64,000 nucleotides of DNA from Gonium pectorale (taxonomy: Eukaryota > Chlorophyta > Chlorophyceae > Chlamydomonadales > Volvocaceae), in assembly GCA_001584585.1 (NCBI GenBank), contig LSYV01000003.1, positions 1,156,262 through 1,220,261 on the forward strand. The letters are read 5' to 3'. Positions 34,101 to 46,500 of the stretch are shown here, in pieces. Position 1 is the stretch's first letter; every line of letters starts with the position of its first letter. Under the pieces are notes generated by a model that searched no databases, had not been told where the DNA came from, and was given only the letters and a program-made list of their open reading frames with translations. A program made the translations under genes and the position numbers.

Positions 34101-35513
34101 GGAGCCTGCCGCCCGTCGTCGTAGCGCATGTGAGCGGGTCCCCATGTGATTACCAGGTTTGCATGGGCCCGGGCCAGTTGGTGCCTGCCCCGTCGCCGCA
34201 TCCGCATTGGATAGATAGAGATGCGCTGCCAGCGGCGAGGTATGCCACAGGGTTTGCGGTGATAGGGTTGTGGTCAGGTGTTGTAAAGAGGTTGACATAG
34301 TCGCTGGCTAGGGTTGGCTGTTCCTATGCTCCTTCTGCCCTGTGTGTCGAAGGGCAGCCTCCCTGCTGTGCCAGTGTGATATGAGTGCTGCGTGAAATGA
34401 GTTTAGGTACATCTCGTGGACCTCATGCCTGCAGGACGTCTTCAACCTTGTGTGCATAGCGTGGCTCAACGCGACCAACCTCTACTATCTAATAACGGGC
34501 CGGCAGTTTCAGGTCTTCTACATCAGCTGCTTGCTGTACTTCATTGCAGATCTGGTGAGTACGGCAACAGGGTTTGGGCCGCATTTATGCGAGTGCCACA
34601 GGGGCTATGCACATTATGGGTAACCGAGTAACAGAATGCTGCGTAAATATGAACATGTGTGTCTACACCGGGAAGTTCCTGAGAGGGGCGTGCTGGAGAA
34701 GAGACCGCTGTGGCTTTCGCGCAACCTAAGTACCCCTTGCGCCAGGCTTTGGTCTGTCGCTTTGCACACCGCCACGTGATGCCTGCCTCCGCAGGTGTAT
34801 GTGGGGGTCGTGCCGCGCTGCGTCAAGTCGCCGCTCGTCATCCTGGCGCATCACGTCATCACGGCGCTATACATGTTAATCCCGTACCACTACCCGCAGT
34901 ACGAGTGGTGCATGTCGTACTGCATGCTCGTGGAGGTGCGTCCCACAGCGGCTCTGGGTTGTTGTTGTCGCTGTCGGTGCATGTACAGCAATGCTCCTTG
35001 ACCTCTCCAGGTTAATACATGGCTCCTGATTGCCAAGCGCACTGTGCGGCTGCCATTCCTCGAGGCCCTCTTCTACGTGACTTGGGTGCTGCTCCGCAAC
35101 ATTTATTACCCGTGAGTCTGGAGGGTCTGGGAAAGGGACTTAACGGCACAAGGTTACTTATGTGTATGACACGGAAAGCGAGCAACTAGAGCATGCTTCC
35201 AACCTGGTTCGCCCTTCGTCGTTCGCCCTTTCTCGCAATAAACAAAAATGGCGTTGTCCCGTGAACTCAGGCCGTTGACGTTGCGTGCCACCCCAGTTCC
35301 GGCGCCTCGCCGGTGCACTGACCCAGATCCTTGGACCCGTGCAGTTACTTGATCTGGGTCTTCTACCGGGAGTGGAAGCTGCAAACGCAGGTGAGCGGCA
35401 GCCCCTGGAACCCCATCCTCATCACGCCGGTCTTCCAGACGGCGTTGACAGGCCTCAACTTCTACTGGACGCTGCAACTGTTTACCAAGCCGAAGAAATA
35501 CAAGCAGCTGTAA
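31173..35513 (+). CDS. TLC-domain multi-pass membrane protein
   Basis: Five exons join in phase: 31173-31267, 34407-34554, 34795-34935, 35011-35111 and 35345-35513, giving 217 residues, a normal size for small TLC (TRAM-LAG1-CLN8) proteins. Exon 1 supplies LWTAVSLVHAVFAYRTW, the first helix with the family's V-S-x-x-H-A. Exon 3 has LAHHVITALYMLIPYHYP, with the paired His expected in the TLC core. Exons 4 and 5 add two further hydrophobic segments before a Lys-rich C-terminus (KPKKYKQL), which could serve in ER retrieval. Family members act in lipid synthesis, sensing or trafficking; the substrate here cannot be read. Exon 1 ends in phase 2 (TG) and exon 2 begins with the single G needed for Trp. 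Intron 1 is 3.1 kb and contains a whole MPV17-type gene. If exon 1 is wrong, the gene begins near 34407 and lacks its first helix. Confidence 0.72.
31386..32559 (+). CDS. Mpv17/PMP22-family inner organelle membrane protein
   Basis: Four exons join in phase: 31386-31529, 31603-31851, 32023-32155 and 32369-32559, giving 238 residues. The family core is complete. It includes WEAPLKAAVTSGALSSVGDL with LLAQ (helix 1), RMGGYGFLWYGPCQYYWYN (helix 2), the QLILAPI segment in exon 3, and the signature GWKFWIPAASLNFYCVPLKY with helix 4 (VLWTAYLSY) in exon 4. The first 40 residues are rich in Arg, Ser and Gly with few acids, as in a mitochondrial or chloroplast transit peptide. The C-terminus is Pro/Ala-rich and ends in CCSSKGR. 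Members sit in peroxisomal, mitochondrial or plastid membranes and are linked to channel or metabolite functions. It lies wholly within intron 1 of the TLC gene, on the same strand. Confidence 0.82.
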
Positions 35514-35946
35514 CGCTGTGCTTACGAATGGGACAGACGGCAGAGACACTGCACCGGGAATGTGGGTCGGGGGAGTCCGTGTTCGTACGTTGGCGGATGG
35601 AGCGGAGAGGTTGAGGCTAGTCCAGGACGGCAAGGGAGGAGATTCGGGCTCTTCGGAATTCGGATTGTGCCACTCGGGCACCTTCGGGGCAGTATGGAAT
35701 TGCCGTACCACCGTGTGTGCGTACGGCGTGTCCCGTGCAGTCCAAGCCGGCTCTGGCTCTGGTACAGGCAATCCTGTATTGTCTTAGTGGCAATGTACTG
35801 CATTTGTTGATTAGAGTGCTGACTTGTTGAAAGCTCCCACATCAAGCTCGGGACCAATACTTATATACAGTGCTTATTTTGGACATGTGCTTGATTTTTG
35901 TGTTGGCTAGGCGCTTGCGTTTCGCGCTCTCACAGTGGTCAGCGCC
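35514..35946. other. Intergenic between the TLC and kinase genes
   Basis: The TLC stop codon is embedded in CTGTAACG, so a TGTAA, the usual volvocine polyadenylation signal, overlaps the stop. The remainder should hold the 3' UTR of one gene and the promoter of the kinase. Confidence 0.35.
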
Positions 35947-38900
35947 ATGAGCTCCGCGCCACGGCCCGGAAACACGAGCCCATTGGATGGCGACAATAGG
36001 TGGGTGACCGGGTCTGCGAGTGACAGCATTGAAGGCCAGCATGTACTGGTCGGTTCCGGTGCGGTTTACCGGGCGATTTGACGCCCTTGCCCAGGGGTTT
36101 GCACCAGCGAAAGCATGTAATACGTATCCAATTGCAGGGACGCGGCAATCGAGGAGCGAATTGAAGTAGCAGCCCGCCTTAACGCGCAGCTTTACGGGGA
36201 CCTAGAGCGCTACATTGCTCTGCTAGATAGGACAGAGCAGGAGCGGGACGCATGGGCCGCACACGCCAGAGGCCTGGCGCAGAAGCTTGTGCAGGCGCGC
36301 AAGCAGTGCGCCCGGCTGGGGCAGCTGCTCGCAGCGACCGGCCACGCTCCCCCGCCGTCGGCAGACGCCGATGAGGCGAATGCGGAGGAGGACGCGCGTC
36401 AGCTCGCCGAGCTGCTGCAGCAGCAGCACACCGCGGCCGGCACTGCGCTCGAGGGGGCGGGTGCGGATGGAGCGCCGGCGCGCACGCAACAGCAGCAGCA
36501 GCGAGCGCAGGGCGCAGCGCTGTATCCTGCGTCCGTCCTCTCGGCGACAGCGGAGACCCGGACCGCGCTCGCAGCCCAGCCGCTGCCCCAGCCCAGCGAT
36601 GCGGCAGAGCAGGAGAAGCCTCCGCCAGTGCCCATTAACCCGACGCCCAACCAGCAGCGTGTGCTCGAGTCCCTGGTGCAGCGGGGCCGGGCGATGGGGT
36701 GGCTCATACAGCAGAGCGAGGTGCGCTGGGTTCTCACGGTCACGCGGGAACAATGGAGGGCCCCGTCGGTGAGGCGCAGGCAGCATTATGGAATGGCATT
36801 GCGGCAGGAGGACCCATAGGTTTGTGTAAGGTGGAACTCTGGCGCTGACCGGCCGCTGCCAGCAGCTTCGCTACGTGTCAGGAGGCTGCTCTCCGGGCTT
36901 AACGCTGCGTCCATTCAAGCTGAGACGTTGGTGCCATTGGATAGTTTTCAACGGACGGGTAGCAATGCTAACCCTCGGGGTTCGTTGTGCAGGTCACCAT
37001 CGGGCGAGTGCTGGGTGAGGGCGAGTTCGGCACCACCTACCTGGGAAGCTGGCGGCATGCCGCTGTGGCCGTCAAGATCGTACGGCTGAACCACGCGGCG
37101 GAGCTGACGTCGTTTCTGCGCGAGGTGCGGCCGTGGCGGGATTTGAGGGCACTGGAAGGCATTCACGAGGCCGATAGCTGGGGCTATGTCTCAGGAGCAT
37201 ATGGGATATGGCAGGGGCTTGGGGCTAGGGTGCAACGGCACTGCTCACTATGTATTACATTGGGGTTCACCAACATGTCACGCCGCCAAAAGCACCGGGG
37301 CTCGAGGAGGAGGGGCTTACAAACATCTGTGTCGATTGGGTAGTGTACCTCGCCCCTGCAGCCATGATGTTCATGTGACCAATTTGTGTGTCCTGGCGCG
37401 GAATGCCCCACTTTGCTGGTGCCACAGTGCGGTGGGAATTCCCCTGCCCTCACCCTACGGCGCAGGTGGAGAGCATGTCGTACATTCGGCACCCAAACGT
37501 GGTGCCCTTCCTGGGGGCCTGCCTGGCTACACCCAATCAGCTGTCGCTGGTGTCGGAGTTCATGACGGTGCGCGTGCGGGGCTGCCGCAACACTAGAAAC
37601 GTGACGGAGCGGTGCAGGGGTTGCACTTGGTGGGTTGCTGTCTAGTGGCCTGTTGGGATGTTGCATGGGCGAGATCACTATGTAGCGTTCCTTCTTGGAG
37701 CTCGAGCTGTGCGGTGGCTCCATAACCCATCCCGTTGCAGGGCGGCACCTTGGCGGACTGGATCCATCCCAACGGGATGCCCGCGCCCGGCACCCAGAGC
37801 AGCGGGACGTCCAAGCCGCTGCTGGAGCGGCTCACAATGGCGCACCAGGTGCATTTGTGGGCCGTTCGTGTGGGCGGCGCTCGCACCTTGCACTGCATGC
37901 ACACCCTTCCCAAACGGTTTTTATGTGCTTCGCTCGCTCGTTCCCTTGCGAGCCCTCAACCCGTAGCAATGAGGCCCCGCAAACGTTGTGGGGCTTGTGC
38001 CAGCACGTTCTGCTCCTGGCTGTCGCCCATCCATACGGGCAGCCTTTATGTGCGCCTTGCGAGGCCGGCCTTCGAATGAAGCTTGAGCGCCGCGCCCTGC
38101 TTGGTGGCCGCCCTCACCCCAGGTGGCTCTGGGCATGTGCGCCCTGGAAGCCTGCCGGCCGGCCGTGCTGCACCGGGACCTCAAGCCCGCCAACGTGTAC
38201 CTGGACACGCGAGGCGTGGCGCGGATCGGCGACTTCGGCCTCAGCCGCCGGCTGCTGGACGAGGCGCGGTCGTCGTTGACGGGCGAGACGGGCACCTACC
38301 TGTACATGGCGCCGGAGGTGATGCGGTGAGGCTTGAGCGCTGCGGGAGTAACGGACGACGGCGATGATGAGCGCTGGGCGACAGCGCGTACTCAGTGCCT
38401 CAAGCCAAACGAGGGAGCTTATCCTAGTTATTTAATTAGCTTCTTGTGACAAGGGCGGCCACGTGCTCGGTGCAGCTTTACCACCTGTTCATAGAAAATA
38501 GAAGAGGGGTTGGATGACCTTATGACCCAACCCTTCGCCGACGGACAAGCAAGCACACCGCGTTCCATGCGAGCGCGATGTATTTGACCGGACAGATTTC
38601 CAAGCCTGCTGGCCCAAACACAGGAGCCTACGGGGAGGGAGTCTGGGGGCTGGGCGGGTGGGGTATGGATGGAAGGGGCCAGCGGATTCGGCAGAGCTGG
38701 AGAAGGGAGTAGACGATGTGACCGGACGCATGGTTCTTCCGTCTTGGAGAAGAGCATGCATGGGATCTTATGCATGATGGCGCCAGGCTAGTCGCCATGC
38801 AGGCTGCATACTACCGCTGTTCTAGCCATTCGGCACGTACCTGACTTGCTGTTGTTGTGTCGTGTGCGGCAACTCCGGCGCAGGCATGAGGTCTACGACA

Positions 38901-39984
38901 TCAAAGCCGATGTTTGGAGCTGGGGCGTGGTGCTTTCTGAATGCATTACTTGCGCGATGCCGTACGGCCACACGTACATGACGCCAGTCCAGGTAACCGT
39001 CAACCTGTGATACCGTAGGAAAATCGCTCTTCAGCCCAGCTCAGTGCGCTGATTTCGCTTGCAGCTGTCAGGGGACCAGTGACAAGGACCCTTGTAGTTC
39101 ACCGGGCTTGTGTCCCGTCGTACTTTCGCATGCTGCCGCGGCACCGCATACGACCCAAGCGTGACCATGCTTGAAAAGGGTATTCAATACTGAAGCCGCG
39201 CGTATCATGACGCAGCCGTGCTGTCGTTTGCTGCCCCGTCGCCACCAGGTGGCTATGGCAGTGGCTGAGGAGCAGCTGTCGCCCGTGGTACCGGGCAGCA
39301 TACACGAGGAGGTGCAGGTACGCAAAGACCGCTTGATCGCCTTCGATTTTCTTCAGCCCTTTTATGAGGACTGCTTTTGGGAATATGAGGAGGTGCTCAG
39401 GTGTTGAAGCGTGCGGAAGTGGCGGTGTCTCTCCCCGCGATCGAGCATTGGCATTTTACGGCATCCTCCCCAACCCGCGTCTCCCTGCTCGGCGCTCGGC
39501 AGCTGGTGCTTCGCCTGGCCTGCCAGTTCGACCCCGAGATGCGCCCCGACTTTGCCAGCCTGGCGGACATGCTGGGGTCTGCCATCCGGCACATGGAGGA
39601 GCAGCAGGTAATCTGTGGAGTGGTAAGGGGGGGATGATTAGGACTGGATTGACAGCGCAGTCTAAGCGGGCTTCCCAGCCAGGTTGTGATACTGCCATAC
39701 TCACGTTGCGGTGACTATACACGAGTGGCCTTCCACTGCCAATTCTTGCATTCTTCGCCGTTGAGTCTCTGCTTGACATGATATGTCGCGCATAACCATC
39801 ACAGGCTCCCAGGCCAACGCTGCTGGGCTCCATCCAATCGAGCCTGCTCGGCGGCTGGAGCTTCGCCTGGGGCTCGGGGACGAACTACCCCGGCCGCACA
39901 CAGCGGAAGGAGCATGTGCACAAGCGGCAAGGCCAAGCGCGGCTCCCGGGATCTGCGCAGCTGCAGCGGCAGCAGTTACTGTAG
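35947..39984 (+). CDS. Tyrosine-kinase-like (TKL) Ser/Thr protein kinase with N-terminal coiled coil
   Basis: Ten exons: 35947-35999, 36138-36720, 36993-37124, 37466-37567, 37741-37848, 38123-38325, 38884-38992, 39249-39317, 39503-39607 and 39805-39984, giving about 547 residues. All junctions keep phase. Residues about 18-75 form a coiled coil (ARLNAQLYGDLERYIALLDR), followed by a Gln/Ala/Pro-rich linker. The kinase domain starts near 213 with the Gly loop LGEGEFGTTYLG, VAVKIV (catalytic Lys) and HPNVVPFLGAC. It continues with HRDLKPANVYLD (catalytic loop), DFGLSRRL (metal-binding Asp), GTYLYMAPEVMR, WSWGVVLSECI and DPEMRPDFASL. These are typical of plant-type TKL/Raf-like MAPKKK-related kinases. 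All catalytic residues appear intact. The last exon has two usable acceptors 8 nt apart that give different C-termini. Confidence 0.85.
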
Positions 39985-41870
39985 CAGCGGAAGTCGTAGT
40001 AGGGCGGGTTGGCATCCCTGCACAGTCCTGGTGCGATATCGTAGCTCCAGGCCGGCCGTTGTGCTCTGTCCTCGGCAGCCCAGCACGCCAGCGCCGTACA
40101 ACGATTCCAGTGAGAGGCAGAGTTGATGTGCCTTGGCAGCCGGGCTCCGGGGCGTGTACAAGTAGTACAACAATAGCGGTTCCTTGTGTTGCGATTGACG
40201 GGCGCCCTCGTGTGCAGTTGGCTGTAAGGACGGGTGTTCGCGCACGCTAAGAGGAGGCTTTAGGATACAAATCCTCTGGCTTCATTGGAGGAATGCAATG
40301 GCGCGCTCTCACGCCACGTAGAGTCATTACAGCTTCATGGCATGGGCGGGGCCGTGACGTAAGATGGGTGTGTGAGGCCTGTTCCAGGCGCTGCCGGCAT
40401 GCATGCCAGCCGGGGACATAACGGAATTGTATCAAGCATTGGGCAAATCACTGTTTCATGGCACCAAATGGCACCTGTATAAACCCGGACTCACGTACGT
40501 TATCTGGCTTGAAGTGCCATCAGGCCATCAGGGTATGCTGCCTGCATGATTACTTCCGGGTATGAATCAATATGATCGAAGCGGCTCGGCCGGGTGCAAT
40601 TTTGATCGCTGGTCGGTTGTATGCAACTATTCTGGTTCCTGGTCGGTGCAAATGGAGTGGATGGACCTGAACGGGCGCTCTGCTCCTGATTACACACTTA
40701 GACCTCTTAGACAGGGCACAGTACAAGTCGGATGGCGCCGAGTGTGCCTCCTGTGCGCTCGGAACGTGTACGCATCCGTACGCACGAGCTCCACATGCGA
40801 CTCGGCCCCTGCGTATTTCTGGCGGCCGACGCTTGTAGTGTGGACGCAGCAGCAGTAGCTATTCGGAATCGTGAGCCACCAGTGCCAGATGCTCGCCGGG
40901 CCCCGAAACGCAGTCCCCTCTGCTCCGCCTCTAGCCCGTTGCGATGGGATGAAGGCTGTGCAAGGCCTTCATATGATGGTGCGACTGCATCTCGAGATGG
41001 CTCGTGAGGGCGATGCACACGCCGTTGCCGAGCAAGGGCAGCATCATGCTTCTCAGCAAGATGGGTGCACCGCTCCAGAAGACAATGGCGAACAGCCCCT
41101 GACCCATGGGCCTCACACGACACGTAGCCTAGAAGATGCAGCTGTTACACCAGGACGTACATAAGCGCTGCTGTGCAAGTTGCAGTGCAAATGTTGCATA
41201 ACGTATTTCAAGCCAACTATCAAATGTTGCTCAGCGCTTCAAACATGTATACAAATATCTTCATCCCTCTGCCCATGGCCTGTGGGAGGGACAGCCACAG
41301 AATGCCTTGCCGAAACGACCGAAACAACAGAATCCAAGTTCTTTGATTTCGAATCCGACGCCTACGCCTACGCGAGCTTGAACCTATCGTTGAGTTCCAG
41401 GTTGGTCTGGTAATCTGGCGTGTGCAGTGTGATGCAGACACACAAAGAAGGCTAACCGACCTAGCCCACCCCATCAACGTCACACCCGCATCACACGCAA
41501 ACCCATGCGTGAGCGGCACGGAAGACATAAAATTCCCTCAGCTCACCACAAAACGCTTCCCAGGTTATGCAGCCCAGGAGCAATTGCCGAACGGCACAAA
41601 ACTGCAGGGAAAGCACTTGCTCCTGACGGGTTGACAAGCTCAAATCAGACGCCTGCAAGCTCGCAGCCCAGGCCACTGTAGATCAGGCAGTGATATAGCT
41701 TCTATATTGCTTCCCGGTACATGGTAAACCTCGAGCACAAGGCTCGCCTCCACCCGACCCATCACCACCGCCACATGTACCACTAACTTCTTATCCCGCG
41801 TCACCTCCAACACCTTCATCCCAAGCAATGCTGTTCTGCAACTTGCATTCCCAATCACCAGCCATTAAAA
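39985..41870. other. Intergenic between convergent kinase and chloroplast-protein genes
   Basis: Nothing supported in about 1.9 kb, apart from the alternative kinase tail reaching 40250. The genes on either side point toward each other, so both 3' UTRs must lie here. Confidence 0.4.
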
Positions 41871-43116
41871 TTAGCGCAAGAGCATCACCAAGTCAGCGGC
41901 CTCCGCGTCCACAATTGGCGCGGACGCGCCGCTCGGCTCAGCGGCCTCCGCCGCGCCCGTGCCCTCAGCCGCCTTGGCAGTCGTCACCTCCAGGACCCTG
42001 TTGGCGCGCTCCAGGATCTCGGGAGGCACCGTTGCCAGCAGGCGGTCGAACGCTGTGTAGATGTCCTGCACCTTGGCGTCCAGCTCAGCGGGATCGACGG
42101 CCGTCCTTTCCCGCAGCGCGTCCAGCAGGAGTTGGTCGTACGCCTCCAGCGACTTGAAGAAGCCAGTGACGAGGGGGCCCACCTCGGTAGTCCGCCCGTC
42201 GCGCGCAGCATACTCTCCGATCGCCCGAATGTTGTCCCGCAAGCCGCTGCAGGTAGCGCGACGAGAACAAGAAGGGGGGAAAGCAATAGGCGTGTGGCTC
42301 AGGCAGACGGAGGCCGTGCTGCTTCCCATGGCGACCAACAACAGCTGGACAACTTTGCGGACGTTGGTGCGAGTCACCTGGAAAGCACAAGTCAAGGCAT
42401 GCACCGCGCACGGAAGAGGAAGTGGTGCCGAAGGCCGAAAGCCATGACCTTTCGTCCAGGCCACGCACCGACACGGACGATGGTCTATGAAGCGCAGCTG
42501 AGAGCTCCAAGGACTGAAGCGTCAAAGCCCAACGCACATTACAAATCAATGCAACCCAATGGCCGCAGAGAAACACCGAATGTGGCAGTCGTGCCACAAC
42601 CCCTGACACCCATGGGCTTAGCCGCTTACTTGTATGGCCCTTGCCGCAGGAGCTCGCGAGCTGCGCCCACGTCCTTTGCAGCCAAGGCCTTGGCCTGAGA
42701 GAGCAGCGCACGCGCCTCCAGCACCAACGGCACGTACGTTTCAAGGCTGAGGGTAGGTGGCGGGCGACAAGGTGTCGACATCGTCAAACTTTTCAATTGC
42801 ATAAATGTTGCAGCATGGATTGCGTCCCGGAGCGCAAAGCCGGCGCGACTCACGGGTCGAGGGTTTTCCGGCGGATGTAGCGGTCGAGGCCACGCGCGTG
42901 TGAGGGACCGGATCCGGCAAGCTGGGCGAGGTGCGATATTACCAGGGAGCTGGAAAGCATGAGCGCGTCCCGTCGATCCAGGGACGCAAAGTGGCCGGGT
43001 CGAGTAGCCGCACAAGCCGGTGGCAGCGGCCCGGCTTGCCCAACGGCCGACGAGCCATTGGAAGTGCGCTGGAAAGGTGCTCGAGCCGTGCAGGGACGCA
43101 GCAGCTGGGTAGCCAT
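41871..43116 (-). CDS. Chloroplast (thylakoid lumen-type) protein, DUF7880-like
   Basis: Three exons, all in phase: 43116-42854, 42746-42630 and 42246-41871, giving 251 residues. The N-terminus is a bipartite chloroplast presequence: about 45 residues rich in Arg, Ala, Ser and Pro, then RRDALMLSSSLVISHLAQLA and SGPSHA. That is a twin-arginine motif, a hydrophobic stretch and a small-residue cleavage site. The mature part begins GLDRYIRRKTLDPLETYVPL across the first junction. It continues with helical LLSQAKALAAKDVGAARELL, a DNIRAIGEYA segment and LLATVPPEILERANRVLE. This order matches a conserved plant/algal plastid family, which I recall as DUF7880 (name from memory). Its function is unknown. 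The C-terminal 40 residues are Ala/Glu-rich and probably disordered. The start codons of this gene and HEATR5 are divergent. Confidence 0.75.
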
Positions 43117-43535
43117 TTTAGGGGCTTGTGGTGACGGGAGGCTCGAGAGCTAAAGCAGCACCAATTGGGTACTGTATGTGCGCCTATCTACAAGTTTTTT
43201 ATAATTGTATCGCAGCGTCCACAAAGATCTAGGCGACCCCGAAGAACAAGCCGTCGCCGCAACGAACGTTCCAAGCCAATCGCCGCTACTAGCAGTAAGC
43301 TCTGATAAGCCCACTCTCGCCACTGAACTCAATTTGTTCAACGCGAATGAACATTGCTGAGCTTGCAGCTTGCAACCGTACCTGGTTTCGTAGCACTCGG
43401 AATTTCACCGGCCGCTGCACGGACATGCATATTGGGGGAGTTTCGCGGTATGATTTTGACAGAATCCAGTATAACCAGTATGTAAATAAGACTAGCACAA
43501 ACTATGCCCATCTTTCGGCTTTGCTGAACGGAGGT
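43117..43535. promoter_or_regulatory. Divergent promoter region between the chloroplast-protein gene and HEATR5
   Basis: 419 bp separate the two divergent ATGs (230 bp if HEATR5 starts at the in-frame ATG at 43347). The part from about 43400 to 43530 is noticeably AT-richer than the exons, which is why I prefer the downstream HEATR5 start. No core motif is clear. Confidence 0.4.
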
Positions 43536-46500
43536 ATGGCACGCGACCTGGGCAGCGGGTTGCACCTTGATGAAGAGGAATGCCTGCCCTTTCCTATATT
43601 CACTGCCGAGCTGGAGCTCCTCGTTGGCAACAGCGTTCGCGGCAAGCAGCCGGACGGTGTCCAGCTGCTGGAGCTGCTGCAGAAGCTAGTTGTGAGCATT
43701 CCGCGCACGGAGAGGAGCGTGCTGAAGCAACACCAGCGACAGTGCGAGGCCATCCTGTATGATGTCCTGTCGCACGGCATCGGCGCTGCGGTGAGAACGT
43801 CGACAAAGTTTGATGCGTCCCGGAAGGGCAGGCTGCCAGGGCTCAGGGTCAAATTTGGGCGCAGCTGTCGGTCGATCTGCGAGGTCGCTTATGATGCATG
43901 AACCTGGTTGAGATGTCTGGGATACAGCGTGCGTCAGCGTACGCATCCATGGGGTACCGGTCTCTTGGGTCAGCGATGGGTTGGTTTCCGGTTTGGCACG
44001 GCCAGGAACGTTACGCGTGTTACCAAAGTGCTACTGCATGAACTATTCACCATGCGGACAGGTGCTCATGGACCAGCTTTGCTTTCGCCGCAGGTTCGGC
44101 GCCTAATATACAGCTGCTTTACGGCCCTCTTCAACCACGGGGACTCCGTTTCCCTCTACACGCGGGTCAGTGGCCTTCTTGCCTACCTGTCATCCAAGGA
44201 GGGCATGAGCAGGTCCACGGCCGAGGTACGTCGAGGGCCGCAAGAGGGGAAACCTCGATGCATCGTGCCTCAAGAGCCGTGGGCTTGAACATGCCCTGGG
44301 CCGTGGGCATGCTTCTGATGAGGAAGGTGCACCTGCGGCAACTTGTGTGCTGCGGCTTGCTCTCATTTGAGAAAGGGCTGTGTTGGGCTTACCGTACATT
44401 GTCGTCCCTTGCCATGCAGTCAATCCGTATCGGCCTTCTGGACTTCCTTGCCCACCTGAACGCACAGCATGGCAGGTGTGTGGTACTTGCCGCTCTGGGA
44501 CAAACGGCTGGGATTTCCGGTTTTATTTCGGCATGGCCGGTTAGAGCAGGTTCTATGCTTCAGGACGACATGCACAGGGTGCCGGACGTGGGCATCCTCA
44601 AAAATGTTCCTACATGATCATTTACGGTTATCATGCACCGTGAAGGAGGGCAGGCGCTGCTGTTTGTTTGCCGAGGATAGCGGGAAGATGGAACCCACAT
44701 CCTTTGCTGGATGTCAGGGTGGTGCCATGCACGATTCCGCCCATTGTCCCACCTGCGCGCTGATCACAGAATGCTGGCAAGCTCTGCACAGGAGGCCATT
44801 GCAGTAGCCCTCCGGACCGTCAGCAAGAGTGGCAACCAAGCAGCAGTCCGCAGCGCAGCACTACGCCTTGCGGCATCGGTTGTGCAGGGCCTCAACCCCG
44901 TGGACCGGTCGGCGCCGGCGGTGCAGGCAGAGGCGTGGACCATTGTCCAAAAGAACGCGAAGGTGGGGCCGATTTCTCAAGGCAAGAGATCAGCTGCAAG
45001 GCCCTCGCACGTCCGTGCCAAATTATGTGGGAATGCTCGCCAAATGCCCTTGCTAAGAAGTGTTACCACCAGTACTGTCCATGCACCTATTGATGATGCA
45101 CGTGTGTTTGCCGCCCCTCGTCAGGATAGGACCTCGGAGGACGTTCGCGAGGGGTGTCTGGCACTTCTGTCTGCTCTCTGCACCGTGGGAGGTGGGCCTC
45201 TTTGGCGCGAGGGCGCGTACAGCGCAGAGGAGGCGCTGCGCCTCTGCCTGGCCTTGTCCGAGGACGCGACACAGGTGGGTGTAACTAAAGGGCACACAGT
45301 TGATTACTCTAGGCTCGGCTAGCATGTTTCTTCTGCATGCCTGCCTTTCTCACACTGTCATGCATAGATCTTCTAGATCATATAGAACACAGTTACTTAC
45401 TCGGGTATTGATGCGGAACCGCAGTGGCAGGTACTGCGCTCCACACATGTCGTTGTAGAGGAACCCTGGAACTGAGTCGAGGGCGCCCCTGCGTCCCCAC
45501 CACTGCCCCACGAACCTGTGCAGGCTGTCCGTGATGCGGCGTTCAGGGCCCTGGGCGAGCTGGCCGCTGCTTCCCGCGGTCCTGTCGCTGCTGAGACACT
45601 GTCGGGCGAAAAGCGGCCAGCCAAGAAGACTGCCATGGAGCGCATTATTGGTGGCTGTGTGCGGGGCTGTCTGGTGACGCCGTTAGTGGAGGCTGCCATT
45701 CACGGCAGGCGCGAGGTGAGGCGTACGATATTACACCATTGATCTGATATTCATACTGGGTCACGGAATTCTTCTGGCATTGGATGCTAGGGACTGGGTC
45801 TTGAAGTGTGCATGGGAAACATCTGTCTGGACCCCGTCATTTGTGCAGGCTTGCCTGGGGATCGGCGGCGCATGGATGTCGTACCTGGGTGCTCTGCCGC
45901 ACCACAGGCAAGGTCATGATCAGACGGTGGACCTGGTGGAAGCCACATCCCTGGTACGACCTCCTCTTCTGGAAATACGTAGTAGTGATGTTCCGGAAGT
46001 CCATCCCTCAGCCCATTCGGGCGCGTTGTCGAATGTAGAGTCATACACAAAATTGCAGATGGAGTGTTGTGCAACCGGTGTCACATCCCAAAGTAAGCTT
46101 TGGCCCCTCCCATGCGCAGCTCGTCAGCGCTGCCAATGATGCTGGTAGGATAGCCGCAGAAGCTCGCGGCTCGCCAGCGGCAGCAGACGGCTCAAGTGGC
46201 GAGCTGGGCGCCGGCCTAGCAGGTGCGCACTAGGTCGTTGTCCTGGACTTCGTATCCATCACATGAGGTGCGGTAGTGGATCAAGCGTGGCTACATCAGG
46301 GTCATCACCTCTCTCAATTCTTGAGTTGTCCCCTGACCATAGGCGCTGTACCCCTCCCTGCCCTACCAGTAGGCGGTGAACTGCCTCCGCTGCAGGCATG
46401 TGTGTTGTACGTGCTGCGGCGTGGCGTGGTGGCGTCGCTTGCGGAAGCCGGACAGCGCAAGCTCCTTGAGAAGCTGGGCGACATGCTTGACAAGCGGCTG

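Noticed and set aside
33463..34300. ORFs between the nested MPV17 gene and TLC exon 2
   Set aside because: No hydrophobic or conserved segments and no needed exon. They lie within the long TLC intron.
43347..43535. Upstream in-frame ATG adding 63 residues to HEATR5
   Set aside because: The segment is AT-rich and unlike the neighbouring coding sequence. The conserved N-terminal region starts after 43536 and the context GAGGTATGGCA is good. It remains possible.
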